This document shows positions 1 to 8,170 of a DNA stretch of 64,000 bases, one piece after another. Location: NCBI GenBank assembly GCA_965216425.1, contig CBDCFV010000003.1, positions 62,001 to 126,000 of the forward strand, in the 5' to 3' direction. The translations under genes were made by a program, and so were the position numbers. The notes beneath the pieces are model-generated. The model ran no database searches, was not told where the DNA came from, and saw nothing but the letters and a program-made list of their open reading frames with translations. Positions within the stretch are counted from its first letter, which is position 1; each line of letters begins with the position of its first letter. This DNA comes from CBDCFV01 sp965216425. Its GTDB lineage: Bacteria > Chloroflexota > Dehalococcoidia > Lucifugimonadales > UBA3495.

Positions 1-1
1 G

Positions 2-616
2 CTGGTTATCAACCCTATGCTCACGGGCGCTATCCAGTATTGCCGTAGACGGGAACGTGTGTTGAAGAAGACTTCATTTGTTCTTGAGCTTGATCAAGGC
101 TTGGACATGCGTTACTTGGATGACCGGCAAATGGGAATGGTCTATTACGTTACTGAAGCCCAAATGGTTGATGTGTCACGTCTGCAAGACCAAGGTGCGG
201 ATGTTCTGGGGGACATATCTTTCGATGAGTTTCAAGCCCGGCTGAAGAGGTTCCAAGGCGAGATCAAGGGAGTGCTTACCAGGGGGGCATTCATAGCCGG
301 TATCGGCAACGCCTATTCCGACGAAATTCTTTTCGCCGCCGGCATATCTCCTTTCCGCAAGGCACGCTCGCTGACTAAAGAAGAGTTGGTGCGGCTCCAC
401 GAGCAATCCCGCGCTGTGGTTGAAGATGCGATAGAAGTATTGCGGGGCCGCATGGGCGAACAGATACACGTGAAGATTAGGGACTTCCTGAAGGTGCACG
501 CCAAGGGGGGCCAACCGTGCCCTAAGTGCGGCGGCAATATCACGCAGCTTAACGCCAATCAACGGATGACCAGTTACTGCCGAAAGTGCCAACCGGGGAT
601 GCTTATCAAAAATTGA
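2..616 (+). CDS. mutM: Formamidopyrimidine-DNA glycosylase (Fpg/MutM), 5'-truncated by the window edge
   Basis: Base-excision repair glycosylase/AP lyase that removes oxidised purines such as 8-oxoguanine. The frame is open to the first bases of the window and begins LVINPMLTG, a conserved internal Fpg segment, so the catalytic N-terminal proline domain lies upstream. The helix-two-turn-helix region is visible (GIGNAYSDEILFAAGISP), followed by the C-terminal zinc finger with cysteine pairs CPKC and CRKC. The ending is complete, with a stop just before a strong hairpin terminator. The zinc finger and the IGNAYSDE motif separate Fpg from most Nei enzymes. Identification is secure; only the N-terminal part is missing. 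Confidence 0.93.
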   Translation: MVINPMLTGAIQYCRRRERVLKKTSFVLELDQGLDMRYLDDRQMGMVYYVTEAQMVDVSRLQDQGADVLGDISFDEFQARLKRFQGEIKGVLTRGAFIAGIGNAYSDEILFAAGISPFRKARSLTKEELVRLHEQSRAVVEDAIEVLRGRMGEQIHVKIRDFLKVHAKGGQPCPKCGGNITQLNANQRMTSYCRKCQPGMLIKN

Positions 617-640
617 ACGGGTTCTTGGTGGTTTGTTACG

Positions 641-677
641 GTAAAAAATGTGCCCGCGTTAAGCGGGCATCCTTTTT
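641..677. terminator. Bidirectional Rho-independent terminator between mutM and tRNA-Gly
   Basis: A perfect 7-bp stem (TGCCCGC and GCGGGCA, 651-657 and 663-669) with a 5-nt loop is followed by a T-run on the plus strand (673-677). It is preceded by an A-run (643-648), which becomes a T-run on the minus strand. It can therefore end both mutM and the convergent tRNA-Gly transcript. Confidence 0.85.
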
Positions 678-685
678 GAGTTGGT

Positions 686-760
686 TGGAGCGGGAGAAGG
701 GATTTGAACCCTCGACCTTCTCCTTGGCAAGGAGACGCTCTACCCCTGAGCCACTCCCGC
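686..760 (-). tRNA. tRNA-Gly (anticodon GCC)
   Basis: The 75-nt minus-strand gene folds as a standard cloverleaf. The acceptor arms are GCGGGAG and CTCCCGC, the anticodon loop is TTGCCAA with GCC at 726-728, and the T-loop is GGTTCAAATCC. The 3' CCA is encoded in the DNA (686-688). It decodes GGC/GGU glycine codons. The 3' side runs into the shared terminator. Confidence 0.97.
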
Positions 761-832
761 ATAACCATCCGAGGTGACGGCTTCTTGTGTTTGTTTGCCG
801 CCCTTCGCCAGCACCTATGGATTAGGTAATTA

Positions 833-838
833 ATTATA
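833..838 (-). promoter_or_regulatory. Candidate -10 box for tRNA-Gly
   Basis: A consensus TATAAT lies on the minus strand about 70 bp upstream of the tRNA 5' end. I could not find a good -35 hexamer at the right distance, so this is only a candidate. Confidence 0.35.
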
Positions 839-954
839 CACGATACTTGCGGTGTCGTGTAGATGCCGTCTGACAATTTTCAGTCCGAATCAGGCTATGC
901 CACCCATAACCGGCCCGTTGGATATGGCAGGGCTTTTCGCCTCGTTACCTGCTA

Positions 955-1695
955 TTAGGACAGTTTCCAGGAATAGAGCATCACAGCTACGGCTGTGGCC
1001 AGGTTAAGGCTGGATACTCCATCGGTCATTGGGATGGACACATTATAGTCAGCCAAGGCTATGAGTTCTTGACTCAAGCCATCCCGTTCCGAGCCAAAGG
1101 CCAGAACGGCGCGGGGTGGAACTTTGCCAAGAGATAGTGGTTGTCCGGTTGGGTCAACCACTACCAATGGACGGTCACACCGCGGGATAGCTGCCGAGCG
1201 GGTTACGGGCAGCGCGTATTGGAGGCCGGTTGCCGCGATTATCGCAGCAGGATTCCAAGGGTCCTGGGGTCCGGTGGTGACCAGGCCGGCCGCTCCGGCG
1301 GCCGCGGCCACTCTTACCGACGCGCCGATGTTGAGAAGGTTCCTGGGGTTTTCCAACATGACGACAGGCGCAGGACAGGGGCTCACCAAGATATCCGTCA
1401 AGGAGACCAACGGGCGGTCCGCTATCGAGATTACGCCAGTAGGCGGCGTTACCGGAGCCAGTTGGCGGAATACGGCTTCGGGGACGACATAATGATTGGC
1501 GCTTATCCAATGCGCCAAGTCCGGCGCGTATTCCGTTGCCAGCTTGTTCAGGCCTACGGTGTTGACGGTAACGACGTCCGTTATCTTCGCGCCGAAACGA
1601 AGAGCGTGTTTCAAGGGATGAAACCCTTCTAGCACCGCCACGGACTGGTCGGCGCGTGCGCCGCGGAACCGGTCGATGAGGGTTTGGTGTCTCAT
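955..1695 (-). CDS. TrmH/SpoU-family RNA 2'-O-methyltransferase
   Basis: Predicted SAM-dependent methyltransferase that modifies a ribose 2'-OH in tRNA or rRNA. All three SPOUT motifs are visible: motif 1 (NPRNLLNIGASVRVA), motif 2 (AFGSERDGLSQE) and motif 3 (VSIPMTDGVSSLNLATAVAV), giving the knotted cofactor site. The frame is open back to 1887, but that extension would overlap the upstream CoA-transferase and has no family-like sequence. I therefore start at the ATG at 1695 (MRHQTLIDRF), giving 246 residues. The ribosome-binding site there is weak. The exact RNA target cannot be read from sequence. Confidence 0.87.
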   Translation of the reverse strand: MRHQTLIDRFRGARADQSVAVLEGFHPLKHALRFGAKITDVVTVNTVGLNKLATEYAPDLAHWISANHYVVPEAVFRQLAPVTPPTGVISIADRPLVSLTDILVSPCPAPVVMLENPRNLLNIGASVRVAAAAGAAGLVTTGPQDPWNPAAIIAATGLQYALPVTRSAAIPRCDRPLVVVDPTGQPLSLGKVPPRAVLAFGSERDGLSQELIALADYNVSIPMTDGVSSLNLATAVAVMLYSWKLS

Positions 1696-1810
1696 GGGCA
1701 ATGACTGCTCAGCAAACCGGAGAATCAAGTCCAAAACGCAATATGCGCGCGGTTGCCCTTGGCGACTGGAGGCGGGCGTGCGTCGGTTGTACGGAAATAG
1801 GCTTGGTCTG

Positions 1811-3196
1811 CTACGGCGCCGACTCGGCCTGGCTGTGGAAGTCAGGATCGTAGGCCGCGATGCCGCCCAATTCGACTTGACGGGCAAGGGGAACTATTGA
1901 CGGCGGCTGGCCGCCCTGCAGGGCGGTCCCGATTACGCCGGTTTCACGCAGGTGTTGGATTTCCTCGCCGGTCAGCCCCAGGACTTGGCGGAGTACGTAG
2001 TCGTTGGCCTCGCCCAACATCGGGGCCGGTCCTTTGGTGCTCGCTTCCATATCTGAGAATCTCCACCCACGCCCCAGATACTCTTGCTGCCCCAATCCGG
2101 TTTCCTGCGGATGCTCGACAGTCTCGAAAAACCCTCTGGCACGGAAGTGGGGGTCGCGCAGCAACTCGCCGGCGTTCAAGACGGCGCCGGCGGGCACTCC
2201 CTTTGCTTGCAGCGTTTCCATCACTTGGTACGGCGTGCGTCGGGATGTCCAGTCGGTGATGATGGCGTCCAATGATTCCTGATTGCCGTACCGGACGAAC
2301 GGGTCAACAAACCGGGGATCGTCGGCCAAGGACGGCTGCTCGATGGCTTGGCAAAACGACGACCAGTCCTCGTCGTCCCTGACGGCGATAGTGACCCACT
2401 GGTCTTCTCCCAAGCAGGGGTAGCAGCCGTGGGGCGACATGTATTCGTGGCGGTTCCCCAAGCGCCGAGTGCGGCGTCCGTTGAAGGCGAAATCCAGCAG
2501 CCCCTCGCCGAGGAACGAAACGCCGACTTGGTACATAGCCAAATCCACCCACACGCCCCGGCCGGTGGTCTTACGGTGTATCAAGGCGGCCAATACGGCG
2601 AACTGGGCGGTGATGCTGGCCAGGAAGTCGGTATACGAATTGGCGACCTTGTTGGGGACGCCGCTGTCGGCGAGACGGCTGTCGAGGCCAGGCTCCATAT
2701 AGCCCATAAATGCGCCGGTGCCGTGGGTGGGCTCCAACGCCGCCGCCATGGCCCCGTAGTTGCTCCAAGGCCCTGAGTGGCCGTAGCCGGTATTGGATAC
2801 CATGATCAGGTCCGGCTTGAGGGCTTTCAGGCTGGGGTAGTCCAAGCCGAAACGCCGCATGACTCGGGGAGTGAAGTTCTCCAGCACCACGTCGCTAAGG
2901 GCGACCAGCCTTTTCAGCAAAGCCACCGCGTCTTCAGAACGGAGGTCTAGGGTCAAGCTCCGTTTTCCGCGGTTAAGGGTCTGGAAGGTGCCTCCCCGCT
3001 CCCAGAACAGTTCTCCCGGATCGTTGTCCGGGTAGGGGCCGTTCAGTGTGCGGGTGGTGTCGATGAACTGCGCTTGGCAGGAATCGACTTTGATAACCTC
3101 CGCACCAAGGTCGGACAGGAAAGCGCCGGCGTAGGGCATGGCAAATACGCGGCTAAGGTCCAACACGCGGATTCCGTTGAGAGGTAGTTGGGTCAT
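1811..3196 (-). CDS. Family III acyl-CoA transferase (CaiB/BaiF), first of two
   Basis: Class III CoA-transferases move CoA between carboxylic acids through an aspartyl-CoA thioester. The N-terminus (NGIRVLDLSRVFAMPYAGAF and LSDLGAEVIKVD) is the family signature, and NRGKRSLTLDL follows. The 461 residues are rather more than the usual 380-410; the extra length is at the C-terminus. The ATG start lies 5 bp after the stop of the nitroreductase gene, suggesting one operon with the MaoC-like hydratase and second CoA-transferase upstream. The substrate is unknown. Several paralogous CaiB/BaiF genes are typical of SAR202-like genomes, as I recall. Confidence 0.9.
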   Translation of the reverse strand: MTQLPLNGIRVLDLSRVFAMPYAGAFLSDLGAEVIKVDSCQAQFIDTTRTLNGPYPDNDPGELFWERGGTFQTLNRGKRSLTLDLRSEDAVALLKRLVALSDVVLENFTPRVMRRFGLDYPSLKALKPDLIMVSNTGYGHSGPWSNYGAMAAALEPTHGTGAFMGYMEPGLDSRLADSGVPNKVANSYTDFLASITAQFAVLAALIHRKTTGRGVWVDLAMYQVGVSFLGEGLLDFAFNGRRTRRLGNRHEYMSPHGCYPCLGEDQWVTIAVRDDEDWSSFCQAIEQPSLADDPRFVDPFVRYGNQESLDAIITDWTSRRTPYQVMETLQAKGVPAGAVLNAGELLRDPHFRARGFFETVEHPQETGLGQQEYLGRGWRFSDMEASTKGPAPMLGEANDYVLRQVLGLTGEEIQHLRETGVIGTALQGGQPPSIVPLARQVELGGIAAYDPDFHSQAESAP

Positions 3197-3201
3197 GGCT
3201 A

Positions 3202-3819
3202 CTAAGCCGCCCGTTGGCCCCAGCGTTCGTGGAAGGTTACTTCTGAGGATGGTCTTCTTCTGCTGCTGCTGAAGCGTTGGCCTTGTGCCGGGTAACCCAA
3301 CGGAATCAGGGCCGCGGTGGCAACGTTATCGGGGATGCCCAAGTATTCCTTGACTTCTTCCTCGTGCTGGGTATGGAGGGTGGTCAAAACGGTGCCCAAA
3401 CCGAGGGCGCGGGCCGCTAGCAGTATGTTTTGGACCGCGGGGTAGATAGATGATCCGCCGGTGATTGGAGAGGCGCGGAAAGCTGATGGGACCTGTTCCA
3501 AGCAGGCAAGGATCAATACGGGAATGTCTTCCATGTTATTGGTCAACATGCTGGGGCGGTATGGCTGGGTTACTTGATTGTTGAAGTCCATGTCGGCGGT
3601 GATCTTGCTCCAAGCAGACACGTACCACTCGCCGAAACGGCGCTTGGTTTCCCGGTCCCGGATCACCAGGAAACTCCATCGTTGGGTGTTTCCGCCGCTG
3701 GGAGCGCGGACTGCGGCGTCCAGGATTTTGGCGACAACCTCGTCGGGTACAGGGTCGGGTGCGAAGTTACGGATGGCCCGTTGGCTGTGAATAGCTTCAA
3801 ACAGTGATATATCGCTCAC
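3202..3819 (-). CDS. Nitroreductase-family flavoprotein
   Basis: Predicted FMN-dependent NAD(P)H oxidoreductase of the nitroreductase fold, 205 residues. Visible family features are the N-terminal SQRAIRNFAPDPVPDE, APSGGNTQRW (the FMN-binding serine/arginine loop) and the C-terminal LGLGTVLTTLHTQ region that contacts flavin. The start is GTG at 3819 with an AAAGAGG ribosome site. It sits between two CoA-transferase genes, so its real substrate may be an unsaturated CoA ester or an aromatic compound rather than a nitro compound; that is inference. The 81-bp gap upstream contains an imperfect GC-rich hairpin. Confidence 0.88.
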   Translation of the reverse strand: MSDISLFEAIHSQRAIRNFAPDPVPDEVVAKILDAAVRAPSGGNTQRWSFLVIRDRETKRRFGEWYVSAWSKITADMDFNNQVTQPYRPSMLTNNMEDIPVLILACLEQVPSAFRASPITGGSSIYPAVQNILLAARALGLGTVLTTLHTQHEEEVKEYLGIPDNVATAALIPLGYPAQGQRFSSSRRRPSSEVTFHERWGQRAA

Positions 3820-3900
3820 TTGATGCCTCTTTCCGGGCTGGATATGGGTAACACCCTTCTCCCCTTGGAAGAGGGGTGAGGGAATTCTCCAGCCACTTTA

Positions 3901-5100
3901 TCAGATAACTCCCGCAGAACGCAGAAGTACCATTTGCGAGGGAGTGTAACCCAGTTCTTCAACGTATATTTCGTGGTTGTGCTGGCCCAGCAGAGGGGCC
4001 GGATGGTGTACCTTGAACTCAGATTTCGACAGACGGGCTCCCATGCCGGCGTACTCCGCAGTCCCCGCCACCGGGTGATCGACCTCGACGAAGAAGTCCC
4101 GCTCCCGCAGGTGAGGACAGTTGAACAGGTCTCCAGCGTCCTGGGCCATGCCAAACACCAGACGGTTTTCGCCCGACGCCTCGAATAGCGGCTTCCGGTC
4201 CCAATGGGACAGGGCCTCCATAAGCAGGTCCTTCAGTTCCTCGCCGTGTTCGATACGGCCCGCGCCGCTGGCGAACCGTTGGTCTTGAAGGGCTTCGGAG
4301 CCGATTACGCCGGCGATGGTGGACCAAGGCTGGGAACCCTGCACGGATGGGACCACGTAGCCGTCTTGGGCGGGCACCAGTTCGTCGAAGCCGGAGCCGC
4401 GGACGGGACGGCGTCCTTTGACAGCTCCCATGAACGAGTAGTAGGGGACCGGTTGCACCAAGTGAGTAGCTAAGCATTCCACCGCGGAAACGTCCACATG
4501 TTGGCCGCGTCCGGTGGCCATGCGTTGCAGCAACGCCGCCAGCGTGGCGACCGCGGCGTTGGCCCCGGCGACGTAGAGGGACTGGCTCAAAGCGTTGCGC
4601 AACGGCTCCCGGTCGGAATCACCCACATGGTACATCAGGCCGCTCATAGCCCAAGTCACGATGTCGGTGGCAGAATAGTCCCGGTAGGGGCCGGTCTGGC
4701 CGAAAGCGGTAATGGACGTAACGACCAGGCCGGGGTTGTTCCGCGACAAGGCGTCATAAGTCAAGCCACAGGATTCAGCCTCTGAGGGAGGATAATTTTC
4801 AACCACTACGTCGACGGTCTGCGTCAGGACGTCCAGCAACTCCCGTCCGGAGTCGCTGCGAGGATCCAGCGTGATGCCCCGCTTGTTGGTGTTTACATAA
4901 AGAAAGGGGATACTCTTGTCAGGATGCGGGTCGTCCTCTACGAACGGCCCCATGCGGCGGGCCGGGTCGCCTTGGCCGGGCATCTCGACCTTGATGACGT
5001 CCGCGCCGTAGTCTGCCAGCAGCTTGGCGCAAAAGGGGCCGGAGACCTCAGTGCCCAAGTCCAGGACGCGGATGCCTTGCAACAAGGGGATTCCGGTCAT
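3901..5100 (-). CDS. Family III acyl-CoA transferase (CaiB/BaiF), second
   Basis: A 399-residue CoA-transferase with the family N-terminus (LQGIRVLDLGTEVSGPFCAK, LLADYGADVIKVEMPGQGDP) and a NKRGITLDP segment. The frame stays open upstream to 5325, but the natural start is the ATG at 5100, which overlaps the stop of the MaoC-like gene in an ATGA arrangement and so implies translational coupling. The coupling suggests that the hydratase and transferase act on the same CoA ester. It is a paralogue of the 1811-3196 gene, not a close duplicate. Confidence 0.9.
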   Translation of the reverse strand: MTGIPLLQGIRVLDLGTEVSGPFCAKLLADYGADVIKVEMPGQGDPARRMGPFVEDDPHPDKSIPFLYVNTNKRGITLDPRSDSGRELLDVLTQTVDVVVENYPPSEAESCGLTYDALSRNNPGLVVTSITAFGQTGPYRDYSATDIVTWAMSGLMYHVGDSDREPLRNALSQSLYVAGANAAVATLAALLQRMATGRGQHVDVSAVECLATHLVQPVPYYSFMGAVKGRRPVRGSGFDELVPAQDGYVVPSVQGSQPWSTIAGVIGSEALQDQRFASGAGRIEHGEELKDLLMEALSHWDRKPLFEASGENRLVFGMAQDAGDLFNCPHLRERDFFVEVDHPVAGTAEYAGMGARLSKSEFKVHHPAPLLGQHNHEIYVEELGYTPSQMVLLRSAGVI

Positions 5101-6164
5101 TCTTCCGCTTCCCATTCCAACGGCAGGGTCTGCCCGTGCTTGGGCAGGACTACAGTAGCTTGGCCCAATGCCGTTTGCTCGCCGCGGCTGTTGCTCAAAG
5201 CAATGTTGCAGTCCACGTAACCGAAGCCGTCCTGTTCCCGCTTGGCGGTGATTGTCCCGGACGCCGTAATCACGTCTCCCGGGTAGTCCATACCCCGGTG
5301 CTGGACGTAGAACCGCTTGAACCAACCCTCATCGCCGGCGAAATCGTTCAGCAACTGTCCCAAGTACTGGTTCTTGAGGGAGCCGTTGACGACCACATTG
5401 GTCAACCCTTGGCGGAGTTGGGCGAAGGGCAAATCCCAGTGGATACGGGCGTAGTTGCCATTGGCAGCGGCCCAGCGCACCAAATGGGTGGTGGTCAGTG
5501 GGCCTTTGACCACGGGTTCCAACGAATCTCCCACGGAGACATCCTCATAGTGGAGTTGCTGCCGGTCAGTGGGTTGCAGCCGAGGAATGTCCCCTCCCGG
5601 TCCAGGCGGGGATATCTGGACGGTGTCCAATTGGTCACGGACGTTGACCGCGTCCGTAGGTTCGCCACTGGCGGGAAGGGCGCGGTGGATGCTCACGCGC
5701 TTGGCCAAGCTGATTACTTGGTCATTTTGGTTGGTCTGAGTCTCCAACCGTACTACGAACACCAAAGCTCCGGAGCGGCCCTGCTTCTGGAAGATATCCA
5801 GAATTGTGAACCGTCGGGTTATCCAGTCCCCCGCGTAGGCTGGGCGAAGGAATTGCCAGTCGCTGCCGCCGTTGAGGCCATAGCTGCTGAAGGGAAGGGG
5901 CACTTGAAAGTGGGATTCCTGCCCGGCGCCAAAATAGCCGATGGTCGGGGCGATGTCCTTCCAGGTCGCCAACGGCGGGCAGAGTAACCCGCCGAACCTG
6001 CTCTTCCCCGCGTATTCGGGGTCGGTGTACAAGCGGTTGGGGTCCTGGATGGCATCGGCTACGTCCCACGCCATTTCATCGCTGATGGGGAACCGGTTCC
6101 GTTCCGGCTCCGTTTCCTGGCCAATCAAGGCCAGGACTTCCTCCGTGATCAGGTTTTCGGGCAT
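5097..6164 (-). CDS. MaoC-like double hot-dog acyl-CoA hydratase/dehydratase
   Basis: 355 residues with two hot-dog segments. The N-terminal half resembles the MaoC N-terminal (FAS1-like dehydratase) domain (ISDEMAWDVADAIQDPNRLY, then GGLLCPPL). The C-terminal half resembles MaoC proper (HYEDVSVGDSLEPVVKGPLT, NYARIHWDLPFAQ). Such proteins hydrate or dehydrate enoyl-CoA or mesaconyl-type thioesters in the cytoplasm. ATG start with GGAGATAG upstream. It is the first gene of the minus-strand CoA-ester cluster and overlaps the next gene by 4 bp. A role in an acyl-CoA degradation route is inferred; the substrate is unknown. Confidence 0.85.
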   Translation of the reverse strand: MPENLITEEVLALIGQETEPERNRFPISDEMAWDVADAIQDPNRLYTDPEYAGKSRFGGLLCPPLATWKDIAPTIGYFGAGQESHFQVPLPFSSYGLNGGSDWQFLRPAYAGDWITRRFTILDIFQKQGRSGALVFVVRLETQTNQNDQVISLAKRVSIHRALPASGEPTDAVNVRDQLDTVQISPPGPGGDIPRLQPTDRQQLHYEDVSVGDSLEPVVKGPLTTTHLVRWAAANGNYARIHWDLPFAQLRQGLTNVVVNGSLKNQYLGQLLNDFAGDEGWFKRFYVQHRGMDYPGDVITASGTITAKREQDGFGYVDCNIALSNSRGEQTALGQATVVLPKHGQTLPLEWEAEE

Positions 6165-6311
6165 GGTCTATCTCCGGGGCTGGACGGTAGTTTGGGGTTG
6201 GGTGCGTATACGAAGTTTAGCACAGAGGAATGGGGCGGGGGCAGGCGAGTGCGTAGAGTCCGTGGAAGGGAGACACAGGGACGGATTTTCAGGGTTTCCG
6301 GGTCATTTTGG

Positions 6312-6456
6312 GTCATTGTGTGTCATTCAGCTTTGGTGGCAGGGTTGGGTTCTTCGACATTTGCGCCATTTGGGGGTTGCTTTGCCCAGGTTTTGGCTTG
6401 AATGTGCCAAGTTTTGGCTCATTGTGTGTCATTCCGATTTGGCAGCGGGGTTTGGT
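6312..6456 (+). repeat. Degenerate direct repeat pair in a 500-bp non-coding gap
   Basis: Two similar blocks of about 38 bp (6312-6350 and 6418-6456) share the core CATTGTGTGTCATTC followed by a G/T-rich stretch, about 106 bp apart. A shorter pair around GTTTTGGCT lies between them. The gap 6165-6593 has no gene that I can support. The stretch may be remnant sequence or a binding region. Confidence 0.5.
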
Positions 6457-6593
6457 CCGGGACCCAGCTACCGGGGCGCCACACGGGGCTAGTATCATGG
6501 TAAAGCGGCGCAGCCTGATTTGGGAAGGGGCGGATGTCAGTGGATTCCTTAAGTCACGATATTTGGGAAATGGAGCGGACATTCGGCAACAAC

Positions 6594-6610
6594 CCTCATT
6601 TATAATGAGG
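6594..6610 (+). promoter_or_regulatory. Palindrome holding a TATAAT box upstream of the DinB-like gene
   Basis: CCTCATT, TAT, AATGAGG forms a perfect 7-bp inverted repeat whose centre is the consensus -10 sequence TATAAT (6601-6606). It lies 60 bp upstream of the next start. The -35 region (about GGACAT) is weak. A regulator binding this palindrome would block the -10 box directly. Confidence 0.45.
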
Positions 6611-6665
6611 CCGCCACGTAAGCGATCGGAGTTTACAGACGGCAGCCCATAATGAGGAGCAGGAC

Positions 6666-7172
6666 ATGACCCTTAACGAGTTCATTGAAGACGCGTTTAA
6701 TGTGGAACACGAATTCCTGATGGAAGCGGTGAAGGACCTGACGCCGGAGGAGTTGCGCTGGAGGCCGGGGCCGGAGGCCAACCCCATTGGATGGATGCTT
6801 TGGCACATGATCCGGGTTGAGGATATGTGGTTTCAATTTTTCATCCAGCGCCAGTCGGAGATGTGGGAGCGTGACGGTTGGCACGACAAGTTCGGGTTGC
6901 CTACAAGGGACAACGGCTTTGGGCACACGCCGGAGCAGGTGGCCCAGTTTCCAGACTTGGATTTGGCGGAGCTGCTGAGGTACGGAGACGCCGTGCGCGC
7001 CGGAACGTTTGAATACCTGAAGGGGTTAACCCCGGAAGATTTTGAAGTAGTGCCGAGGGAACAGCGGTCTGAAATGTCGGTGGGGGCGGTTTTCCGCCAA
7101 GTGGTTGGCGAGGTGTACCAGCACCAGGGGCATATTTCTTATCTGAAGGGGCTGTTGCGGGACGGTCAGTAA
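6666..7172 (+). CDS. DinB-fold (DUF664-like) metal-binding protein
   Basis: 168-residue four-helix-bundle protein of the DinB/YfiT superfamily. The candidate metal-binding triad is visible: His47 in GWMLWHMIRVEDMW, and His153/His156 in VYQHQGHISYLKG near the C-terminus. Members act as thiol-dependent transferases (mycothiol or bacillithiol linked) or are of unknown function. Start ATG with GAGGAGCAGG just upstream. It stands alone between the CoA-ester cluster and the suf operon, so context gives no substrate. Confidence 0.82.
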   Translation: MTLNEFIEDAFNVEHEFLMEAVKDLTPEELRWRPGPEANPIGWMLWHMIRVEDMWFQFFIQRQSEMWERDGWHDKFGLPTRDNGFGHTPEQVAQFPDLDLAELLRYGDAVRAGTFEYLKGLTPEDFEVVPREQRSEMSVGAVFRQVVGEVYQHQGHISYLKGLLRDGQ

Positions 7173-7233
7173 ACGGAGTCCGAGTGCAGGCGTCGGTCAG
7201 GGCGGCGGCCTTTGAGGCAGATTAGAGGGGGAG

Positions 7234-7701
7234 TTAGCGGCTGTTGCGGGCGCGGAAGTCTTCGATGCCGATTTCCAAGGCGGTCCACGGCAGAAGAGCG
7301 CACTTGATACGCACCGGAAACTGGCGTACCACCTGAAGAGGTAGCAAGTCTTCCAGACCGCCCATATCCTCTCCCGGCACCGGCTTTCGCTGCATCATGG
7401 ACCTGAAGCGGTCGGCCACGCTTTCCACCTGCTCCAGCGACTTGCCCAGTGTCATCTGGGCCAGCATTGAGGCGGAGGCCTGGATGATGGAGCAGCCTTC
7501 GGACCGGGCGCTGGCGTCGGCCACAAGCCCCTTCCGGTCTACGCTCAGCTGGAGGATTACCCGGTCGCCGCAGAAAGGATTGAACTCCTCGGCTTCCACG
7601 TCGGCGTTGTCCAAAGGGGTGCGGAGGCGTGGATTGCGGTAATGATCGAGTATCTTGTCGCCGTAGAGGCCTTGCAGAGGCATGTCGGGAACGCTGGCCA
7701 T
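7234..7701 (-). CDS. sufU: SufU-type Fe-S assembly sulfurtransferase, paralogue 1 (last gene of suf operon)
   Basis: 155 residues of the SufU/IscU-like family, which accept persulfide sulfur from SufS through zinc-bound cysteines. The three conserved cysteines are present: NPFCGD, RSEGCSII and RIKCALLPW, with the aspartate of the CGD motif. It follows a second sufU copy by 19 bp and is the final gene of the minus-strand suf operon. The C-terminus (DFRARNSR) is short. The two copies are clearly diverged rather than recent duplicates. Confidence 0.9.
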   Translation of the reverse strand: MASVPDMPLQGLYGDKILDHYRNPRLRTPLDNADVEAEEFNPFCGDRVILQLSVDRKGLVADASARSEGCSIIQASASMLAQMTLGKSLEQVESVADRFRSMMQRKPVPGEDMGGLEDLLPLQVVRQFPVRIKCALLPWTALEIGIEDFRARNSR

Positions 7702-7720
7702 GATTCTTGCCGAGCCTCGT

Positions 7721-8170
7721 CTACTCGGTCATAACCGCTTCCGGTTGGCCGTCCAACGCCGCCCGTAACGTGTGCCAAGCCAGAACGGCGCACTTGATAC
7801 GAGTGGGAAAGTCGGACACGCCGGAGAGGCTTTCCAAGTCGTCCAGCAAGTCGTAGTCGACCTCAGCGGACGGGTCGGTAAGCATGTTATGGAAGGCCTC
7901 GAAAATCTCGTGGGCTTTCTCCACGCTCTGACCTTTGATGCTCTGGGTCAACATCGACGCCGATGCCCTGGATATGGCGCATCCGGAGCCTTGGAACGCA
8001 ACGTCGGATATTATTTCGTCATCCAGCTTGAGGAACAGTTCCACCTTGTCGCCGCACAGTGGGTTGTAGCCGTCGGCGCTGCGGTCGGCGTCCTCCAGCT
8101 TGCGGAAGTTGCGGGGACGACTGTTGTGCTCCAGGAGGATTTCCTGGTAGAGGTCGCCTAGATTGGACAT
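7721..8170 (-). CDS. sufU: SufU-type Fe-S assembly sulfurtransferase, paralogue 2
   Basis: 149 residues with the SufU cysteines in NPLCGDKVEL, GSGCAISRASASML and RIKCAVLAWHTL. The frame is open further upstream (to 8302), but the start is the ATG at 8170, which shares its A with the stop of sufS (TAATG). This gives tight coupling with the desulfurase that it serves. Having two sufU genes in one operon is unusual; one may be specialised, for example as a scaffold-like or alternative sulfur acceptor. Confidence 0.92.
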   Translation of the reverse strand: MSNLGDLYQEILLEHNSRPRNFRKLEDADRSADGYNPLCGDKVELFLKLDDEIISDVAFQGSGCAISRASASMLTQSIKGQSVEKAHEIFEAFHNMLTDPSAEVDYDLLDDLESLSGVSDFPTRIKCAVLAWHTLRAALDGQPEAVMTE

